Of a stretch of DNA of 64,000 nt, positions 26,701 to 36,413 are shown piece by piece. The translations under genes were made by a program, and so were the position numbers. Origin of the DNA: Pseudomonas petrae. GTDB taxonomy: Bacteria; Pseudomonadota; Gammaproteobacteria; Pseudomonadales; Pseudomonadaceae. Below the pieces are notes generated by a model, which made no database searches, was not told the origin of the DNA, and saw nothing but the letters and a program-made list of their open reading frames with translations. The DNA lies in assembly GCF_021728295.1 (NCBI RefSeq), contig NZ_JAKJXE010000004.1, positions 372,001-436,000 on the forward strand. The letters are read 5' to 3'. Positions within the stretch are counted from its first letter, which is position 1; each line of letters opens with the position of its first letter.

Positions 26701-27349
26701 CGTCGTTGAGCATGACCATGTTGCCGCGCTTGAGCAGGCAAACGTAGAGCACGAAATCCACCAGCGCGGTGAAGCCGTCGCCCACTTCGCGGAGCGCCGG
26801 CAGAATCACCTGAACGTCGCTGCGACGCATCAACGAGCTGCTGAGCCCGCCAAGAAAATTGGTCGGCGAAATATCGAACACCGAGAGCAGGTCCGCGCCG
26901 TAGAACACCGAGCTGGATTCGGCCAGCGGGGCATTCTCGATGCGCACCGGCAACTGAATGTCCTGGGGATCGCAGAAATAACGCTGGGCCAGCACCAGGC
27001 TGACGTCGTCATGCTCCGCCAGAACGCTCGCCTGACGTGCGACGGCCGCCGGAAACAGCCGATCGTCATCACAGAAAAACTTGATGAACTCGCCCTGCGC
27101 TTCGTGCAGGCACACCAGCAGGTTGCCGACGAAACCCTGACGCTTGGGGTTGCGCACGTAACGCAGGGTGACCGGGCTTGAGTCGAGGTGTTTTTCAACA
27201 ATGCGCTGGATTTCGTCGGTCTGGCTGTCGTCGCAGACCACCACTTCCAGGGGCCGATAGGTTTGGGCCAGGGCGTCCAGCAGGGCTCGCTGGAGAAAGC
27301 GCGGGTTGTAGGCGGGAATGACGAGGCTGACGAGGGGAGCTGAATTCAC
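23774..27349 (-). CDS. Giant three-domain flagellin glycosyltransferase (Fgt-like)
   Basis: 1191 residues. The start is GTG at 27349: an in-frame stop lies just upstream and no ATG is near. Residues 1-250 are a GT2 domain (VSLVIPAYNPRFLQRALLDAL, metal site CDDD at 93-96). A second GT2-like module at about 580-810 has SIIVVHQDQLAALQRCVESLL and VGVVGAKL but no Asp at the metal site (LMLSVYAVV). The C-terminal 310 residues form a GT-B (GT1-like) domain ending with LLEYGACGYPVICTD. It lies next to flgL, where P. syringae carries its flagellin glycosyltransferase genes fgt1/fgt2. Probably assembles several sugars in turn; the exact linkages cannot be read. Confidence 0.85.
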   Translation of the reverse strand: MNSAPLVSLVIPAYNPRFLQRALLDALAQTYRPLEVVVCDDSQTDEIQRIVEKHLDSSPVTLRYVRNPKRQGFVGNLLVCLHEAQGEFIKFFCDDDRLFPAAVARQASVLAEHDDVSLVLAQRYFCDPQDIQLPVRIENAPLAESSSVFYGADLLSVFDISPTNFLGGLSSSLMRRSDVQVILPALREVGDGFTALVDFVLYVCLLKRGNMVMLNDVLSAERLHPDRLSRKQWVRDLIPDERQWLGKMLKARTGEDAPEYGWVRFVPLTQALEQTRVWQELPLSRMLGDRQASLPWRVGTDSESFAELYQQWLSFRTLFGADRLRVADNVATWPSQPKMIAVVLDEHASAAGVALTLASLDAQLYATELTLVLSSACEAPVLDGRVFTLPLQSDWLAQLNDLLPQLERGDWCYLLRAGDRLTDCALLILAERVAHSPDVLCLYGDEGALHEGESAEPVFRPDFNLDLLRSYPYVGRVLAFQMDALVRVGGFDSAYGELAPHDAIWRLTETHGVVVQHVSEILVESQFPFQSWLALPEVMAQNAPVLGAHLQRMGIAHQLHEVEGQWLNHIDYLSDARPLVSIIVVHQDQLAALQRCVESLLSKTTYDHFEVLIVDCASQSAEARSWLADMQQIGGDTLRVLHYEGQGNGADVRNFAAGHARGEHLLMLSVYAVVADSAWLGELVNHGRREEVGVVGAKLFTPEGYILQAGLILGYHGPAGPAFFGEPLHAPGHLLRLQAAQDLSAVGGHCLLVRRALFEQLGGLNSHEFSGSLSEVDFCLRVRESGHLVVWAPRAVLAIGASTPAEQTCEKQSQVDDQHAFYKRWLPILARDPAYNTNLRLTGSFYSLEPGLKKGWNPYSSRRLPNVLAIPVNSTAVGHYRVSQPFLELEADGRIAGRMSYDLPSIIELERQSPDVIIVQCRYSQNSIDQVASLKAYSNARRIYELDDYVISVPKKNGHLRSMPSNMEAMVRLGTSLCDRVVVSTVTLADALSGMHHDIRVVPNMLASQLWTGLRSQRRTSKKPRVGWGGGTSHAGDLEIIAEVVRELADQVEWVFFGMCPESLRPYVHEFHPSVGLLAYPAKLAALNLDLALAPLEHHIFNDCKSNLRLLEYGACGYPVICTDTRAYDGYLPCTRVMTNSTAEWLEAIRMHLTDPDASYRMGDELKEVVMRDYVLRGDNLQHWVNGWLAD

Positions 27350-27469
27350 GGGCGGGACTCACGAGCGGTGCCGTTCCCCGGGGAAAGGATCGGCATAACC
27401 GCTGACAATACGGTTGACGCTCAACGGTGGCGACGCCTGCTGGTCAGGGGCCGCCCTCCGCTGGGCCGA

Positions 27470-29059
27470 TTACAACTTGCTGAACAGGTTCAGCGCAGAC
27501 AGTTGGGTGAACACCAGCTGCGAGGCCTGCAGCATGGTTTTCTGCAGGGTCAGACGGGCGATGGCATCGACCGGGTCGGACGCGGTAATCGTGCCCGATT
27601 CGGTAGTGCCGTTGTCGATCATCGTCTGGTTGGTCACGCCCTGTTCGGTCGCCGTCTTGGCCCGGGCACCGCCTTCGCTGGTTGCACTGATGATCTGCTC
27701 GGCCGCACTTTTCAGGTTACCGATGGTGGACGTCATGGTGGCCTGCAGTTTCTGCTGGGCAACCGGGTCGCCATCGACCTTGCCGTTGAGCGCGGTGATG
27801 ACCTTGGTCAAGGTGTTCAGCACGTTCTGGCTTTGCTGAGTCGACGACTGCGCAGTGAACTGGTCACCTGCAGCCAGCGTCGGCGGCGTGCCGCTGAAGG
27901 TGAAGGTCACACCGGAGGCCGTCGCCGTGTTGCCGCTCAGCGTGCCGGTGGACACCGGTTTGCTGGTCGCCGCGTCATAAGGCGCCGCGTACAGGTTGAA
28001 GGTGGTGGCGTCGGTAAAGCGCACGACAGCGCCGCCCGACGGGAAGGTTTTGTCGAACGCGGCCTGGTCGGTCACCACCGAGCTGGTGATCACGTCGGTC
28101 GAGGTGTTGGCCGGCAGCCGCGAGGTGCTCACCGCGCTGGGGGAAACACCCAGCTGGAAGGTATGGTTTTTCACCGCCGCGTCTGCGGCAGTGGTGTTTG
28201 TGTACTGATCCTTGGTCAAGTTGATGTTCAGGTTCAGTTCCAGGCCACGGAAGGTGATGGCCTGGTTCGCCGAACTGCTGGACGCAAACTTGCCGGCAGC
28301 CGTCGCCTCGCCCGTCACATCCTGGTTGTTCTTGTCGAGGATCGTGTACGCCGTGCTGCTGGTGAAGGAAATCTTGTACGGCTGGCCGGCGGTGAAACTG
28401 GTGTCGTAGGTGGCAGCATTGCTGACGCTGCCGCCGGACAACGAAATCACGCCGTCATCAGCGCCCGCGACCAGGGTCGTCGAGGTGCGCGTGGTGTTGA
28501 TAGCCTGTTCGAATGCATCCCAGCCGGTGGTGTTGCTGGCCATGGAAATGCCGCTGCCGACGGCCAGCAGGTTACGCGTCTGGTCGCCCTGATAGCTGTA
28601 GGTACCGTCGGAACTGACGGCGTATGGCGCCGTGGTGCCCTTGGACCCGGAGAACAGATAGGTGCCGTCGGCGTCCTGGCTGTTCATCAGGCCGAGAATC
28701 TGCCCCTGCAACTCTTTGAGCTCGGCGGCGTTGGCCTGCCGGTCCTTGTCGGTGAACGAGGTGTTGGCGGCGCCCAGTACCAGTTCCTGCGCGCGCTGAA
28801 TCGCCGAGGTGATGCCCGTCAGGGCGGTCTCGGTCTGCACGACGCTGGTGTTGACCGTGTCGATGTTGGACTTGTACTGATTGAGCATCGTGCCCATCTG
28901 CTGCAACTGCAGCACGCGGCCCGCGCCGACAGGGTCGTCGCCGGCGGTGTTGAGCTTGACCTGACTGGCCACTTCATCGCCGGTCTTGGTGACGTTGGCG
29001 TAAGTGCGCGAGTAGTTCGAGGCGCTGGTTTCGTAAAACTGGGTCGTTGAGATACGCAT
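27470..29059 (-). CDS. flgL: FlgL, hook-filament junction protein
   Basis: 529 residues. N-terminus MRISTTQFYETSASNYSRTYANVTKTGDEVASQVKLNTAGDDPVGAGRVLQLQ and the C-terminal helix (TLQKTMLQASQLVFTQLSALNLFSKL) are those of FlgL/HAP3, a flagellin-like protein joining hook and filament. The centre (about 180-400) is Ser/Thr/Ala-rich. Last gene of the flgF-to-flgL run, 14 bases after flgK. No terminator was found before the glycosyltransferase gene that follows, so read-through is possible. Confidence 0.95.
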   Translation of the reverse strand: MRISTTQFYETSASNYSRTYANVTKTGDEVASQVKLNTAGDDPVGAGRVLQLQQMGTMLNQYKSNIDTVNTSVVQTETALTGITSAIQRAQELVLGAANTSFTDKDRQANAAELKELQGQILGLMNSQDADGTYLFSGSKGTTAPYAVSSDGTYSYQGDQTRNLLAVGSGISMASNTTGWDAFEQAINTTRTSTTLVAGADDGVISLSGGSVSNAATYDTSFTAGQPYKISFTSSTAYTILDKNNQDVTGEATAAGKFASSSSANQAITFRGLELNLNINLTKDQYTNTTAADAAVKNHTFQLGVSPSAVSTSRLPANTSTDVITSSVVTDQAAFDKTFPSGGAVVRFTDATTFNLYAAPYDAATSKPVSTGTLSGNTATASGVTFTFSGTPPTLAAGDQFTAQSSTQQSQNVLNTLTKVITALNGKVDGDPVAQQKLQATMTSTIGNLKSAAEQIISATSEGGARAKTATEQGVTNQTMIDNGTTESGTITASDPVDAIARLTLQKTMLQASQLVFTQLSALNLFSKL

Positions 29060-29072
29060 GGATTACGATTCC

Positions 29073-31115
29073 TTAAAGACTGTTGATCAGCGTGCTGAAG
29101 ATGGCTTGAGCGGCTTTGATGATCTGCGAAGACGCGGTGTAGTACTGCTGATACTTGACCAGGTTGGCGGCTTCTTCGTCCAGCGATACGCCAGAAACGC
29201 TGTCGCGCGCGGTCTTGGCCTGGGTCAGCACCGCGGTGGTCGCCGTCGTGTCGCCCTTGGCCTGGGCCGCCTTGCTGCCCACCGTGGTGATCATGTTGGC
29301 GTTGGCACCGCTCAGGCTCATGCCCGTGCCATTGCCGGCGGCGGTGTCGAGGGTCTGTTTGGTCTGCAGGGTACCCACCGACACCGCGTTGCGGTTGTCC
29401 AGAGACCCGGCGCCGGTCATGGCGATGCTGTAGGTGTCGCCGCTTGTGGCCGAGCCGGCGAGGGTCATGCCGAACTTGAACGACTGCGCCGCGCCCGACG
29501 AGTCGGTGTAACCCACCTCCAGACTGATGTCGTTTGACTGGTTCTGCACCACCGAGCCGGTGATCGCATTGCCGGATTTGTCCAGCACCGGATCGCCCTT
29601 CGCATTGACCAGGGAATAGCTTTGAGCACCATTGGTCACATCGCCCATGAGCAGGCGCATCGGCGTCGAGGCCGTGAGTGCGTTACGCAGGTCGGCGGTG
29701 GCGGTCGGATTGTAGATGTCGGCCTGGGTCGACAACACGGGCTGGGTGAACGTCCCCGAGCCTTTACTCACGATAGCGCTGCCGGTCAGCGGACTGGCCG
29801 AGGCGATGGCTTTCGGGTCGGTCATCACGACCTTGATGCCGTCAGCGCCGGTCTTGGTCGGGCTGATCTTGAAGCTGTCACCCTCGGTAGAGGTGCCGTT
29901 GAATTTCAGCGAGAACCCGTCGATGACCGGCGCGGTGGTGGCGCTGGTGTTATACGAACCCATGTCCTTGCCGTCCGGCAGCCGCTTGACGCTGTACTGG
30001 CCGCTGGCATCGGTGAAGGTCACCTGATAGTCGTTGGTCTGCAGCGCGCCGCTGTTGGCAATGGACACCGCGAAGTTGCCCGACGACTGATCGTTGGTCG
30101 TGTTGGCAAGGCTGCGCTGGCTGGTCAGGCTCGGGTCGTTGATGCTGGTGAACAGGTTGCTGCCGAATTTGCCGTTGGCGTCGACGCCCTGGTTGAGCTG
30201 GCTGTTGATCTGATCGGAAGCGACCAGCGCCAGACGGCCCAGCTCGCTGGCAGCGGGCTGCAGCACGTCGCTGCGATAACGCAGCAGCCCGCCCAGGGAA
30301 CCGCCGGTGACCACACTGGACACATCGACTTCGTTGTTCTGATATTTCAGTTTCAGCGCGTAAACGCTGGGGTCGCTGTCGCTCGGCGCTGCGCTCAGGG
30401 TGTTGGCGGTGGTGCCGGTGACCAGCGGCTGGCCGGTACCGATATAGACGTCATAGCTGCCGTTGGTTTCAACGACCTTGGCGCCCACCAGTTCATTCAA
30501 CTGACGTACCGCCTCGGTCCGCGAATCGAGCAGCGTGTTGGGCTGACCGCCGGAGGACTGGGCCTCGGTGATTTGCTTGTTGAGGACGGCAATGGACGAC
30601 GCCAGGGCGTTCACCTGCCCTGCTGCCGTGGTCAGCTGGGTATTGATGCTGGCGCTCTGGTCTTTCATCTGCGCCGAGATGGTGTTGAACTGACCGGCCA
30701 GCGCCGATGCACTGGTCAGAAACGTCGTACGGGCAGCCGTGTCGGTAGGCTGTTTGGCCAAGGCGCTCAGGTCAGTGAAAAACTTCGCCAGCACGGTGCT
30801 CACGCCGGTCGAGCTGTCGGACAGGATCGAGTCGAGCTTGCTGGCCTGGCTCAGGTACGCGGTGGCGTCGGCGTTGAGCGATGTGCTGGTCTGCAATTGG
30901 TTATCGAGGTAGCCGTTGTAGATACGGCGCACGTCGGACAACGTCGTACCGGTGCCGATGAAACCGACACCGATATTCTGCTGAGCCCCGGCGGTGGTCA
31001 TCACTTGCTGACGCGAGTAGCCCTGCGTGTCGACGTTGGCCGTGTTGTTGCCAATCGTGGTCAATGCTGCGCTGCTGGCGGTGAGTCCCGAAAGCCCGAT
31101 TGAGATCAGTGACAT
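29073..31115 (-). CDS. flgK: FlgK, hook-filament junction protein
   Basis: 680 residues, within the size range of Pseudomonas FlgK. N-terminus MSLISIGLSGLTASSAALTTIGNNTANVDTQGYSRQQV has the rod/hook export signature, and the C-terminus SLDEEAANLVKYQQYYTASSQIIKAAQAIFSTLINSL is the FlgK end. It forms the first junction ring above the hook. 10 bases from flgJ. Confidence 0.96.
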   Translation of the reverse strand: MSLISIGLSGLTASSAALTTIGNNTANVDTQGYSRQQVMTTAGAQQNIGVGFIGTGTTLSDVRRIYNGYLDNQLQTSTSLNADATAYLSQASKLDSILSDSSTGVSTVLAKFFTDLSALAKQPTDTAARTTFLTSASALAGQFNTISAQMKDQSASINTQLTTAAGQVNALASSIAVLNKQITEAQSSGGQPNTLLDSRTEAVRQLNELVGAKVVETNGSYDVYIGTGQPLVTGTTANTLSAAPSDSDPSVYALKLKYQNNEVDVSSVVTGGSLGGLLRYRSDVLQPAASELGRLALVASDQINSQLNQGVDANGKFGSNLFTSINDPSLTSQRSLANTTNDQSSGNFAVSIANSGALQTNDYQVTFTDASGQYSVKRLPDGKDMGSYNTSATTAPVIDGFSLKFNGTSTEGDSFKISPTKTGADGIKVVMTDPKAIASASPLTGSAIVSKGSGTFTQPVLSTQADIYNPTATADLRNALTASTPMRLLMGDVTNGAQSYSLVNAKGDPVLDKSGNAITGSVVQNQSNDISLEVGYTDSSGAAQSFKFGMTLAGSATSGDTYSIAMTGAGSLDNRNAVSVGTLQTKQTLDTAAGNGTGMSLSGANANMITTVGSKAAQAKGDTTATTAVLTQAKTARDSVSGVSLDEEAANLVKYQQYYTASSQIIKAAQAIFSTLINSL

Positions 31116-31125
31116 GGTTCAAACC

Positions 31126-32424
31126 TTATAAAGTCGTGGAAGAGCCCGAGGCGGATGCGTAGGTCTGGTAACTCTTCATCTGTTTCGCTATCTGAGAAAT
31201 CTTGCTGGCATAGGACGGGTCGGTTGCGTATCCGGCCTTCTGCAGCTCTTTCACAAACTGTTCCGGGTTATCGGCGGATTTGAGGGTTTCTTGATAGCGA
31301 TTGTTGTTCTGCAGGAAGCTCACCAGGTCGTGGAAGCTGCTGGCGTACGAGTCGTAGGCGCGGAAGTCCGCGGTTTCCTTGACCATCTTGCCGTCGCGGA
31401 ACTCGCTGGTGATCGCGCGGGCTTCCGGCCCTTTCCAGCCGCCCTGGGCCTTGATGCCGAAGAGGTTGTGGCTGCTGCCGCCGTCGGACTGACGCATGAT
31501 CGATTTGCCCCAGCCGGTTTCCAGCGCAGCCTGGGCCACCAGCACGCTCGGATCGACGCCGATTCGCGCGGCAGCGTCCTTGGCCAGCGGCATCATCGTG
31601 GCGACGAAGTCATCACGGTTGGCGAATGCACTCTTGCCCGGCGCCAGCGGCGTCTGCACGCGGCTGCGCACATAAGCGTCAGCGTCGGCGGCGTACTGCG
31701 GCCCGACGGTCCAGTCGCCATTGTTCTGTTGACCGGCGCTTTTCGCGGCGGCCACGGCATTGGAGACGGCAATGCGGTTCTTCAGTGTGGTAGCGCTGGC
31801 GCTCGCGTCCTGGCCTGCGGCGGTGGTTGTGCCAGTTGTCGGGACGATACCGGCCATGATGCGGTCGCTGAGCTTGCTCGGCAGCGACAGGCGTCGGGAA
31901 TTCAGCGCCGCCACGTCGCTGTGCACGGTGCCTTCGGTTGCAGCGGGCGCAGTCACCGAACGGGTGGCCCACAGCGGACGCTGGGCAATGCGCGTGGCCA
32001 GGCCGGCCTGTGCAGGCGCGTCGGCTTTGCCGTCGACCTTCGCCTCCGTTTTGCCGCCGGACACAAGCCCGGTGCTGGCCGGCGCAATTTCAGTGCCTTT
32101 GTTTTTCGACAGCTGACGCATGAGCACGTCCTGCAGACCAATGCCGCCACCCTCGCGAGACATGCTCACCGAAAGCTGCTGGTCGTACATGTCCTGATAC
32201 TGCCGCGTCGCCGCGGTGTTCATCGGGTTGTCCTTGGCCAGCACTTCGTTGGCCGAACGCATGGCCTTGAGCATCTGGCTGACGAACAGCGACTCGAATT
32301 CCTGCGCGACTTTTTTAAGGTTGCCCTCGCTGTCGCGATCACCGGTTTTCATGGCCGTCAGACGATTGAGGTCGGTGTACGCACCTGAATCACCGGAAGA
32401 GACGCCGCCGCTTGGAATGCTCAT
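31126..32424 (-). CDS. flgJ: FlgJ, rod cap with peptidoglycan hydrolase domain
   Basis: 432 residues, dual-domain form. The N-terminal rod-cap domain (about 35-110) has LKKVAQEFESLFVSQMLKAMRSANEVLAKDNPM. An Ala/Thr-rich linker of about 140 residues follows. The C-terminal glucosaminidase-type domain (about 265-420) has the catalytic Glu in AQAALETGWGKSIM and the NLFGIKA motif. It opens the peptidoglycan for the growing rod. Confidence 0.95.
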   Translation of the reverse strand: MSIPSGGVSSGDSGAYTDLNRLTAMKTGDRDSEGNLKKVAQEFESLFVSQMLKAMRSANEVLAKDNPMNTAATRQYQDMYDQQLSVSMSREGGGIGLQDVLMRQLSKNKGTEIAPASTGLVSGGKTEAKVDGKADAPAQAGLATRIAQRPLWATRSVTAPAATEGTVHSDVAALNSRRLSLPSKLSDRIMAGIVPTTGTTTAAGQDASASATTLKNRIAVSNAVAAAKSAGQQNNGDWTVGPQYAADADAYVRSRVQTPLAPGKSAFANRDDFVATMMPLAKDAAARIGVDPSVLVAQAALETGWGKSIMRQSDGGSSHNLFGIKAQGGWKGPEARAITSEFRDGKMVKETADFRAYDSYASSFHDLVSFLQNNNRYQETLKSADNPEQFVKELQKAGYATDPSYASKISQIAKQMKSYQTYASASGSSTTL

Positions 32425-32436
32425 TCAGTTTGCCTC

Positions 32437-33546
32437 TTAAATCACGATCAGGTCGGCTTGCAACGCGCCGGCCTGTTTCAGCGCTTCGAGAATCGCCATC
32501 AAGTCGCCTGGCGCTGCGCCCACCTGGTTAACCGCACGGACGATTTCATCCAGCGTGGTGCCCGGACCGAACTTGAACATCGGGTGCAGTTCCTGCTGGG
32601 CGTTGATCTTCGAGCGCGGGACCACAGCGGTCTGGCCGTTGGAGAACGCGCCCGGCTGGCTGACGATCGGGTCTTCGGTGATGGTCACGGTCAGGCTGCC
32701 GTGGGTGACGGCTGCCGGCGAAACCTTGACGTTCTGGCCGATGACGATGGTGCCCGTCCGCGAGTTGATGATGACTTTGGCGGACGTCTGGCCCGGATCG
32801 ATTTCCAGGTTTTCCAGCACCGACAGGTAATCAACACGCTGGTTGGGGTCCAGCGGCGCAGTGACCCGCACGGAGCCGCCGTCCAGCGCCTGGGCGACGC
32901 CAGGGCCGAGCATGTCGTTGATCTTATCGACGATGCGCTTGGCGGTGGTGAAGTCATTGCGATTAAGGTTCAGGGTCAGCGAGTTGCCCTGGTTGAAGCC
33001 ACTCGGCACGGCACGTTCAACGGATGCGCCACCGGGAATGCGCCCGGAAGACGGAACGTTGACGGTGATCTTCGAGCCGTCGCGGCCTTCAGCGTCAAAG
33101 CCGCCGACCACCAGGTTGCCCTGGCCTATGGCGTAGACGTTGCCGTCGATGCCCTTCATCGGGGTCATCAACAGGGCGCCACCGCGCAGGCTTTTCGAGT
33201 TACCGATGGACGACACGGTGATGTCGATCTGCTGACCCGGTTTGGCGAACGGCGGCAGGTCGGCGTACACGGCCACGGCCGCGACGTTTTTCAGCTGCAC
33301 GGTGCCCGAACCCGCCGGCACCTTGATGCCGAACTGCGAGAGCATGTTGTTGAAAGTCTGCAGGGTGAACGGCGTCTGGGTGGTCTGGTCACCCGTGCCG
33401 TTGAGCCCCACCACCAGACCGTAACCGATCAACTGGTTGGTCCGTACGCCGGAAATGCTGGCGATGTCCTTCAGGCGCTCGGCGTGTGCGCCCAGTGCGG
33501 TGGTGAACAGCAGCGCTGCCGCTATCAGTTGCTTGAACGTGATCAT
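32437..33546 (-). CDS. flgI: FlgI, flagellar P-ring protein
   Basis: 369 residues from the ATG at 33546; the frame extends to 33708 but that part lies in flgH. Sec signal peptide [21 protein letters not shown] is followed by [32 protein letters not shown], a classic FlgI start. It builds the periplasmic ring around the rod. 12 bases from flgJ, 13 from flgH. Confidence 0.97.
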   Translation of the reverse strand: MITFKQLIAAALLFTTALGAHAERLKDIASISGVRTNQLIGYGLVVGLNGTGDQTTQTPFTLQTFNNMLSQFGIKVPAGSGTVQLKNVAAVAVYADLPPFAKPGQQIDITVSSIGNSKSLRGGALLMTPMKGIDGNVYAIGQGNLVVGGFDAEGRDGSKITVNVPSSGRIPGGASVERAVPSGFNQGNSLTLNLNRNDFTTAKRIVDKINDMLGPGVAQALDGGSVRVTAPLDPNQRVDYLSVLENLEIDPGQTSAKVIINSRTGTIVIGQNVKVSPAAVTHGSLTVTITEDPIVSQPGAFSNGQTAVVPRSKINAQQELHPMFKFGPGTTLDEIVRAVNQVGAAPGDLMAILEALKQAGALQADLIVI

Positions 33547-33559
33547 GGCTATCCCGCTA

Positions 33560-34273
33560 TCAGAAAGGGAACAACGGGCTGAGGAAGAATCGGTCGAACC
33601 AGCCTGGCTGACTGGAATCGGCAAACGCGCCTGTACCGGAATAAGTGATGCGTGCATCGGCGATGCGAGTCGACGACACGGTGTTGTCGGTGGCGATGTC
33701 GTCAGCACGGATCAGGCCGGCGATGCGCACCAGTTCGTCACCTGTGTTCAGCGTCATCCACTTCTCGCCGCGCACCGACAGAATGCCGTTGGGCATCACG
33801 TCAGCGACGGTCACGGTGATCGAGCCGGTCAGGCTGTTGCTCTGCGCCGCCTTGCCGTCACCCTTGGTGGCGCGGTCGCCGGTGTATCCGGCGTCCAGGC
33901 TGAGGTTGCCGCCGCCGACCGGGTTGTTGGTGCTCACGCCTGCGCCAAACAGCGAGGTCAGGCCAAGGCTGGTTTTGCTGGTCTTGCTGATCCCGGAGCT
34001 GGCGGCCTTGCTGGCGGCCATCTTCTCGGAAAGCGTGATGGTGATGATGTCGCCGACCCGGTAGGCCTTGCGGTCGCCATACATGTTCTGTTCGAAACCG
34101 GCCTGATAAATCGAACCATTGCTGGCCGCTGAAGGCAGCGGCGTGCGCGGCAACACCGGCGCGTAATAAGGGTCATTGGGTTTGGCCGCAGGCGCAACGC
34201 AGCCGGTCAGCAGCGCGATACCGCACACAGGAGCTGCCAACAGGGAAAGCCGCAATACAGAGAGCCGTTTCAT
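33560..34273 (-). CDS. flgH: FlgH, flagellar L-ring lipoprotein
   Basis: 237 residues from the ATG at 34273, chosen because it gives a lipoprotein signal ([25 protein letters not shown], lipobox LLTGC). Family motifs are [30 protein letters not shown] and [21 protein letters not shown]. It forms the outer-membrane ring. The longer frame to 34363 begins between genes and lacks the signal. Confidence 0.95.
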   Translation of the reverse strand: MKRLSVLRLSLLAAPVCGIALLTGCVAPAAKPNDPYYAPVLPRTPLPSAASNGSIYQAGFEQNMYGDRKAYRVGDIITITLSEKMAASKAASSGISKTSKTSLGLTSLFGAGVSTNNPVGGGNLSLDAGYTGDRATKGDGKAAQSNSLTGSITVTVADVMPNGILSVRGEKWMTLNTGDELVRIAGLIRADDIATDNTVSSTRIADARITYSGTGAFADSSQPGWFDRFFLSPLFPF

Positions 34274-34370
34274 GACACTTAAAACCTCGCGGTGTAGCAG
34301 GCGTTTTTCAGGCGCCCCTTGGAATTGATCAGGTGTTTCGCAGCAGGACATCAGGCGTTTCAAGAAGGGC

Positions 34371-35159
34371 TTACAGGTTCTGGGTCACGTACTGAAGCAT
34401 CGAGTCAGCGGTCGAGATCACTTTGGAGTTCATCTCGTAGGCGCGCTGGGTGGTGATCATGTTCACCAGCTCTTCAACGGTGCTGACGTTGGAGTTTTCC
34501 AGGGTGTTCTGCTTGACCACGCCCAGACCGTTGAGGCCCGGCGTACCGACCTGCGGCGCGCCGCTGGAAGCGGTTTCCAGGTACAGGTTGCCGCCCTGGG
34601 ATTGCAGGCCGGCCGGGTTGATGAAGTCCGCCGTCTGCACGTTGCCGATGATCTGTGGGGTCGCGGTGTTGGCCGACGTGGTGATCGACACGGTGCCGTC
34701 TTCGCCGACGGTGAAGGTCTGCGAGTCTTGCGGAACGACGATCGCCGGCTCCAGTGCGTAGCCGTTGGCGGTTACGATCTGGCCGTTGCTGTCCAGGTGG
34801 AACGTACCGTCGCGGGTGTACGCCAGGGTGCCGTCAGGCTGACGGATCTGGAAGAAACCGCGACCGTTGACCGCCATGTCCAGCGGCTGGTTGGTGGTCT
34901 GCAGGCTGCCGGCGGTGAAGTTTTTCTGGGTGCCGACGATGCGCACACCGGTACCCAGTTGCAGGCCCGATGGCAGCTCGCTGTCCTGAGTGGACTGGGC
35001 GCCTGGTTGACGCTTGATCTGGTACAGCAGGTCCTGGAATTCCGCACGGTCGCTTTTGAAACCGGTGGTCGAAACGTTGGCCAGGTTGTTGGAAATGGTC
35101 GTCAGGTTGGTGTCCTGGGCGGCCAGACCGGTTTTAGCAACATAGAGTGCCGGAAGCAT
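34371..35159 (-). CDS. flgG: FlgG, distal rod protein
   Basis: 262 residues, standard length. N-terminus [47 protein letters not shown] and C-terminus [41 protein letters not shown] are the FlgG ends that stack in the axial structure. About 100 bases separate it from flgH. Confidence 0.97.
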   Translation of the reverse strand: MLPALYVAKTGLAAQDTNLTTISNNLANVSTTGFKSDRAEFQDLLYQIKRQPGAQSTQDSELPSGLQLGTGVRIVGTQKNFTAGSLQTTNQPLDMAVNGRGFFQIRQPDGTLAYTRDGTFHLDSNGQIVTANGYALEPAIVVPQDSQTFTVGEDGTVSITTSANTATPQIIGNVQTADFINPAGLQSQGGNLYLETASSGAPQVGTPGLNGLGVVKQNTLENSNVSTVEELVNMITTQRAYEMNSKVISTADSMLQYVTQNL

Positions 35160-35206
35160 GTTTGAATCTCCTCGAGCGCCTGTTTATCGGCGCAAGCTGT
35201 CAGTCA

Positions 35207-35947
35207 TTAGCCCATTTGCAAGACGCGAGCCATCGACTCGTCATCCTGCTCGGCGGTCTTCATCATCTTGATGTGCAGTTCGAATTGGCGGGACAGCGCC
35301 AGCACCGACGTCATCTCGTCGACGGCGTTGACGTTGCTGGCCTGCAGAAACCCGGATTCGACCTGCACGTCGGCATCGGCCTGGGCCGGTCTGCCGCTCT
35401 TGGTGTGCATCAGACCGTCGGGGCCTTTTTCCATGGTCGTCTGATCGCCCTTGACCAGCTTGATGCGGTCGATCTGGGCCATGACCTGCGGACTCTCACC
35501 CAGCGAGCGAACGCTGATGGTGCCGTCGGCGCCGATCTCGATCTGCTGCTGCGGAGGCACGGCAATCGGCCCGCTGTTGCCCATGACCGGCAAACCATTG
35601 CCATCACGCAACACGCCGAGGGCGTCGATGTTCATGCTGGAGGTGCGGGTGTAGGCTTCGCCGCCGTCGGCGGTCTGCACCGCCATCCAGCCGTTGCCTT
35701 TGACGGCGACGTCCAGCTCGCGACCGGTGTCGACCATCGCACCCTGGCTGAAGTCAGTGCCTGGACGTTCGCTCATGGCGTACGCCCGGGACGGGTTGAC
35801 CTCGCCGAACACCGGCATTGAGCGCGCCTGTTCGAGGTCGCGCTGAAACCCGTTGGTCGAAACGTTCGCCAGGTTGTTGGCATGGGCCTTTTGGGCGATG
35901 GCGTTTTCCGACGCTCCGCTCATGGCCACGTATAGCAACTTGTCCAC
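35207..35947 (-). CDS. flgF: FlgF, proximal rod protein
   Basis: 246 residues from a GTG at 35947 ([31 protein letters not shown]). The GTG is preferred because the family begins DKLLYVAM and a strong GGAGGAGG ribosome site precedes it by a few bases; the longer frame to 36001 covers the leader. First gene of flgF-G-H-I-J-K-L, led by a sigma-54 promoter. Confidence 0.95.
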   Translation of the reverse strand: MDKLLYVAMSGASENAIAQKAHANNLANVSTNGFQRDLEQARSMPVFGEVNPSRAYAMSERPGTDFSQGAMVDTGRELDVAVKGNGWMAVQTADGGEAYTRTSSMNIDALGVLRDGNGLPVMGNSGPIAVPPQQQIEIGADGTISVRSLGESPQVMAQIDRIKLVKGDQTTMEKGPDGLMHTKSGRPAQADADVQVESGFLQASNVNAVDEMTSVLALSRQFELHIKMMKTAEQDDESMARVLQMG

Positions 35948-36001
35948 AGTCTTCCTCCTCCGACAGACGCTTGCCGCCTGTAGCTGTACTGAACAGGTCA
36001 T

Positions 36002-36017
36002 AGCAATAATCGAACCA
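36002..36017 (-). promoter_or_regulatory. Sigma-54 promoter of flgF operon
   Basis: Minus strand TGGTTCGATTATTGCT: exact GG-10-GC spacing, TTGCT at -12, CA to TT change in the -24 half. Predicted start near 35991, 44 bases before the GTG. The same TGGTTCG form recurs before the acyl carrier protein gene at 60694. Confidence 0.8.
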
Positions 36018-36218
36018 GTTTTTCAGCGGTGATACAAAGCGTTGATTCTTCAATGATTCCGGCCGCTTTCCATGGACTTGAATCCGGTTTGCGTCGCCGC
36101 GCGACAGCAGACTGCCGGTTTCCTGCGAATCGACGGCAGCGAGCGCCAGAAAACTCTCCATGGGGTGCGAAACTTGCAGCGTTTTGTGAATTCGCTTTAG
36201 TCGTTACGGAAATCTGTC

Positions 36219-36398
36219 ATGCGTCTGCGCGTCGCCCTTCTCCTCACACTGATTGCCTGCTCGTTCGCCGTATGGGCGGCGCCGGCGCCTTATTTCCTCT
36301 GGCAAGGCGCACACCGCACGGTCTGCGCCCAAACCAGCCCAGGCGAAGGCTGGACGCGGATCAGCGCCGCGTATGTGAAGTCGGATTGTTCGATTTAA
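36219..36398 (+). CDS. Small secreted or lipid-anchored protein, unknown
   Basis: 59 residues, MRLRVALLLTLIACSFAVWA then about 39 residues with two cysteines and aromatic residues, ending SAAYVKSDCSI. The N-terminus is a good signal sequence; LIAC at 11-14 could be a lipobox, or cleavage could follow AWA. It is transcribed away from flgF, opposite to all its neighbours. No family is recognised. A weak ribosome site (CGGAA) lies upstream. It is below the length usually called. Confidence 0.5.
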   Translation: MRLRVALLLTLIACSFAVWAAPAPYFLWQGAHRTVCAQTSPGEGWTRISAAYVKSDCSI

Positions 36399-36413
36399 AG
36401 GGGCGCTGCTTCA

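Noticed and set aside
24893..27181. 762-residue frame antisense to the giant glycosyltransferase
   Set aside because: Low-complexity His/Gln/Arg-rich composition typical of the antisense of GC-rich genes; the opposite strand encodes clear glycosyltransferase domains.
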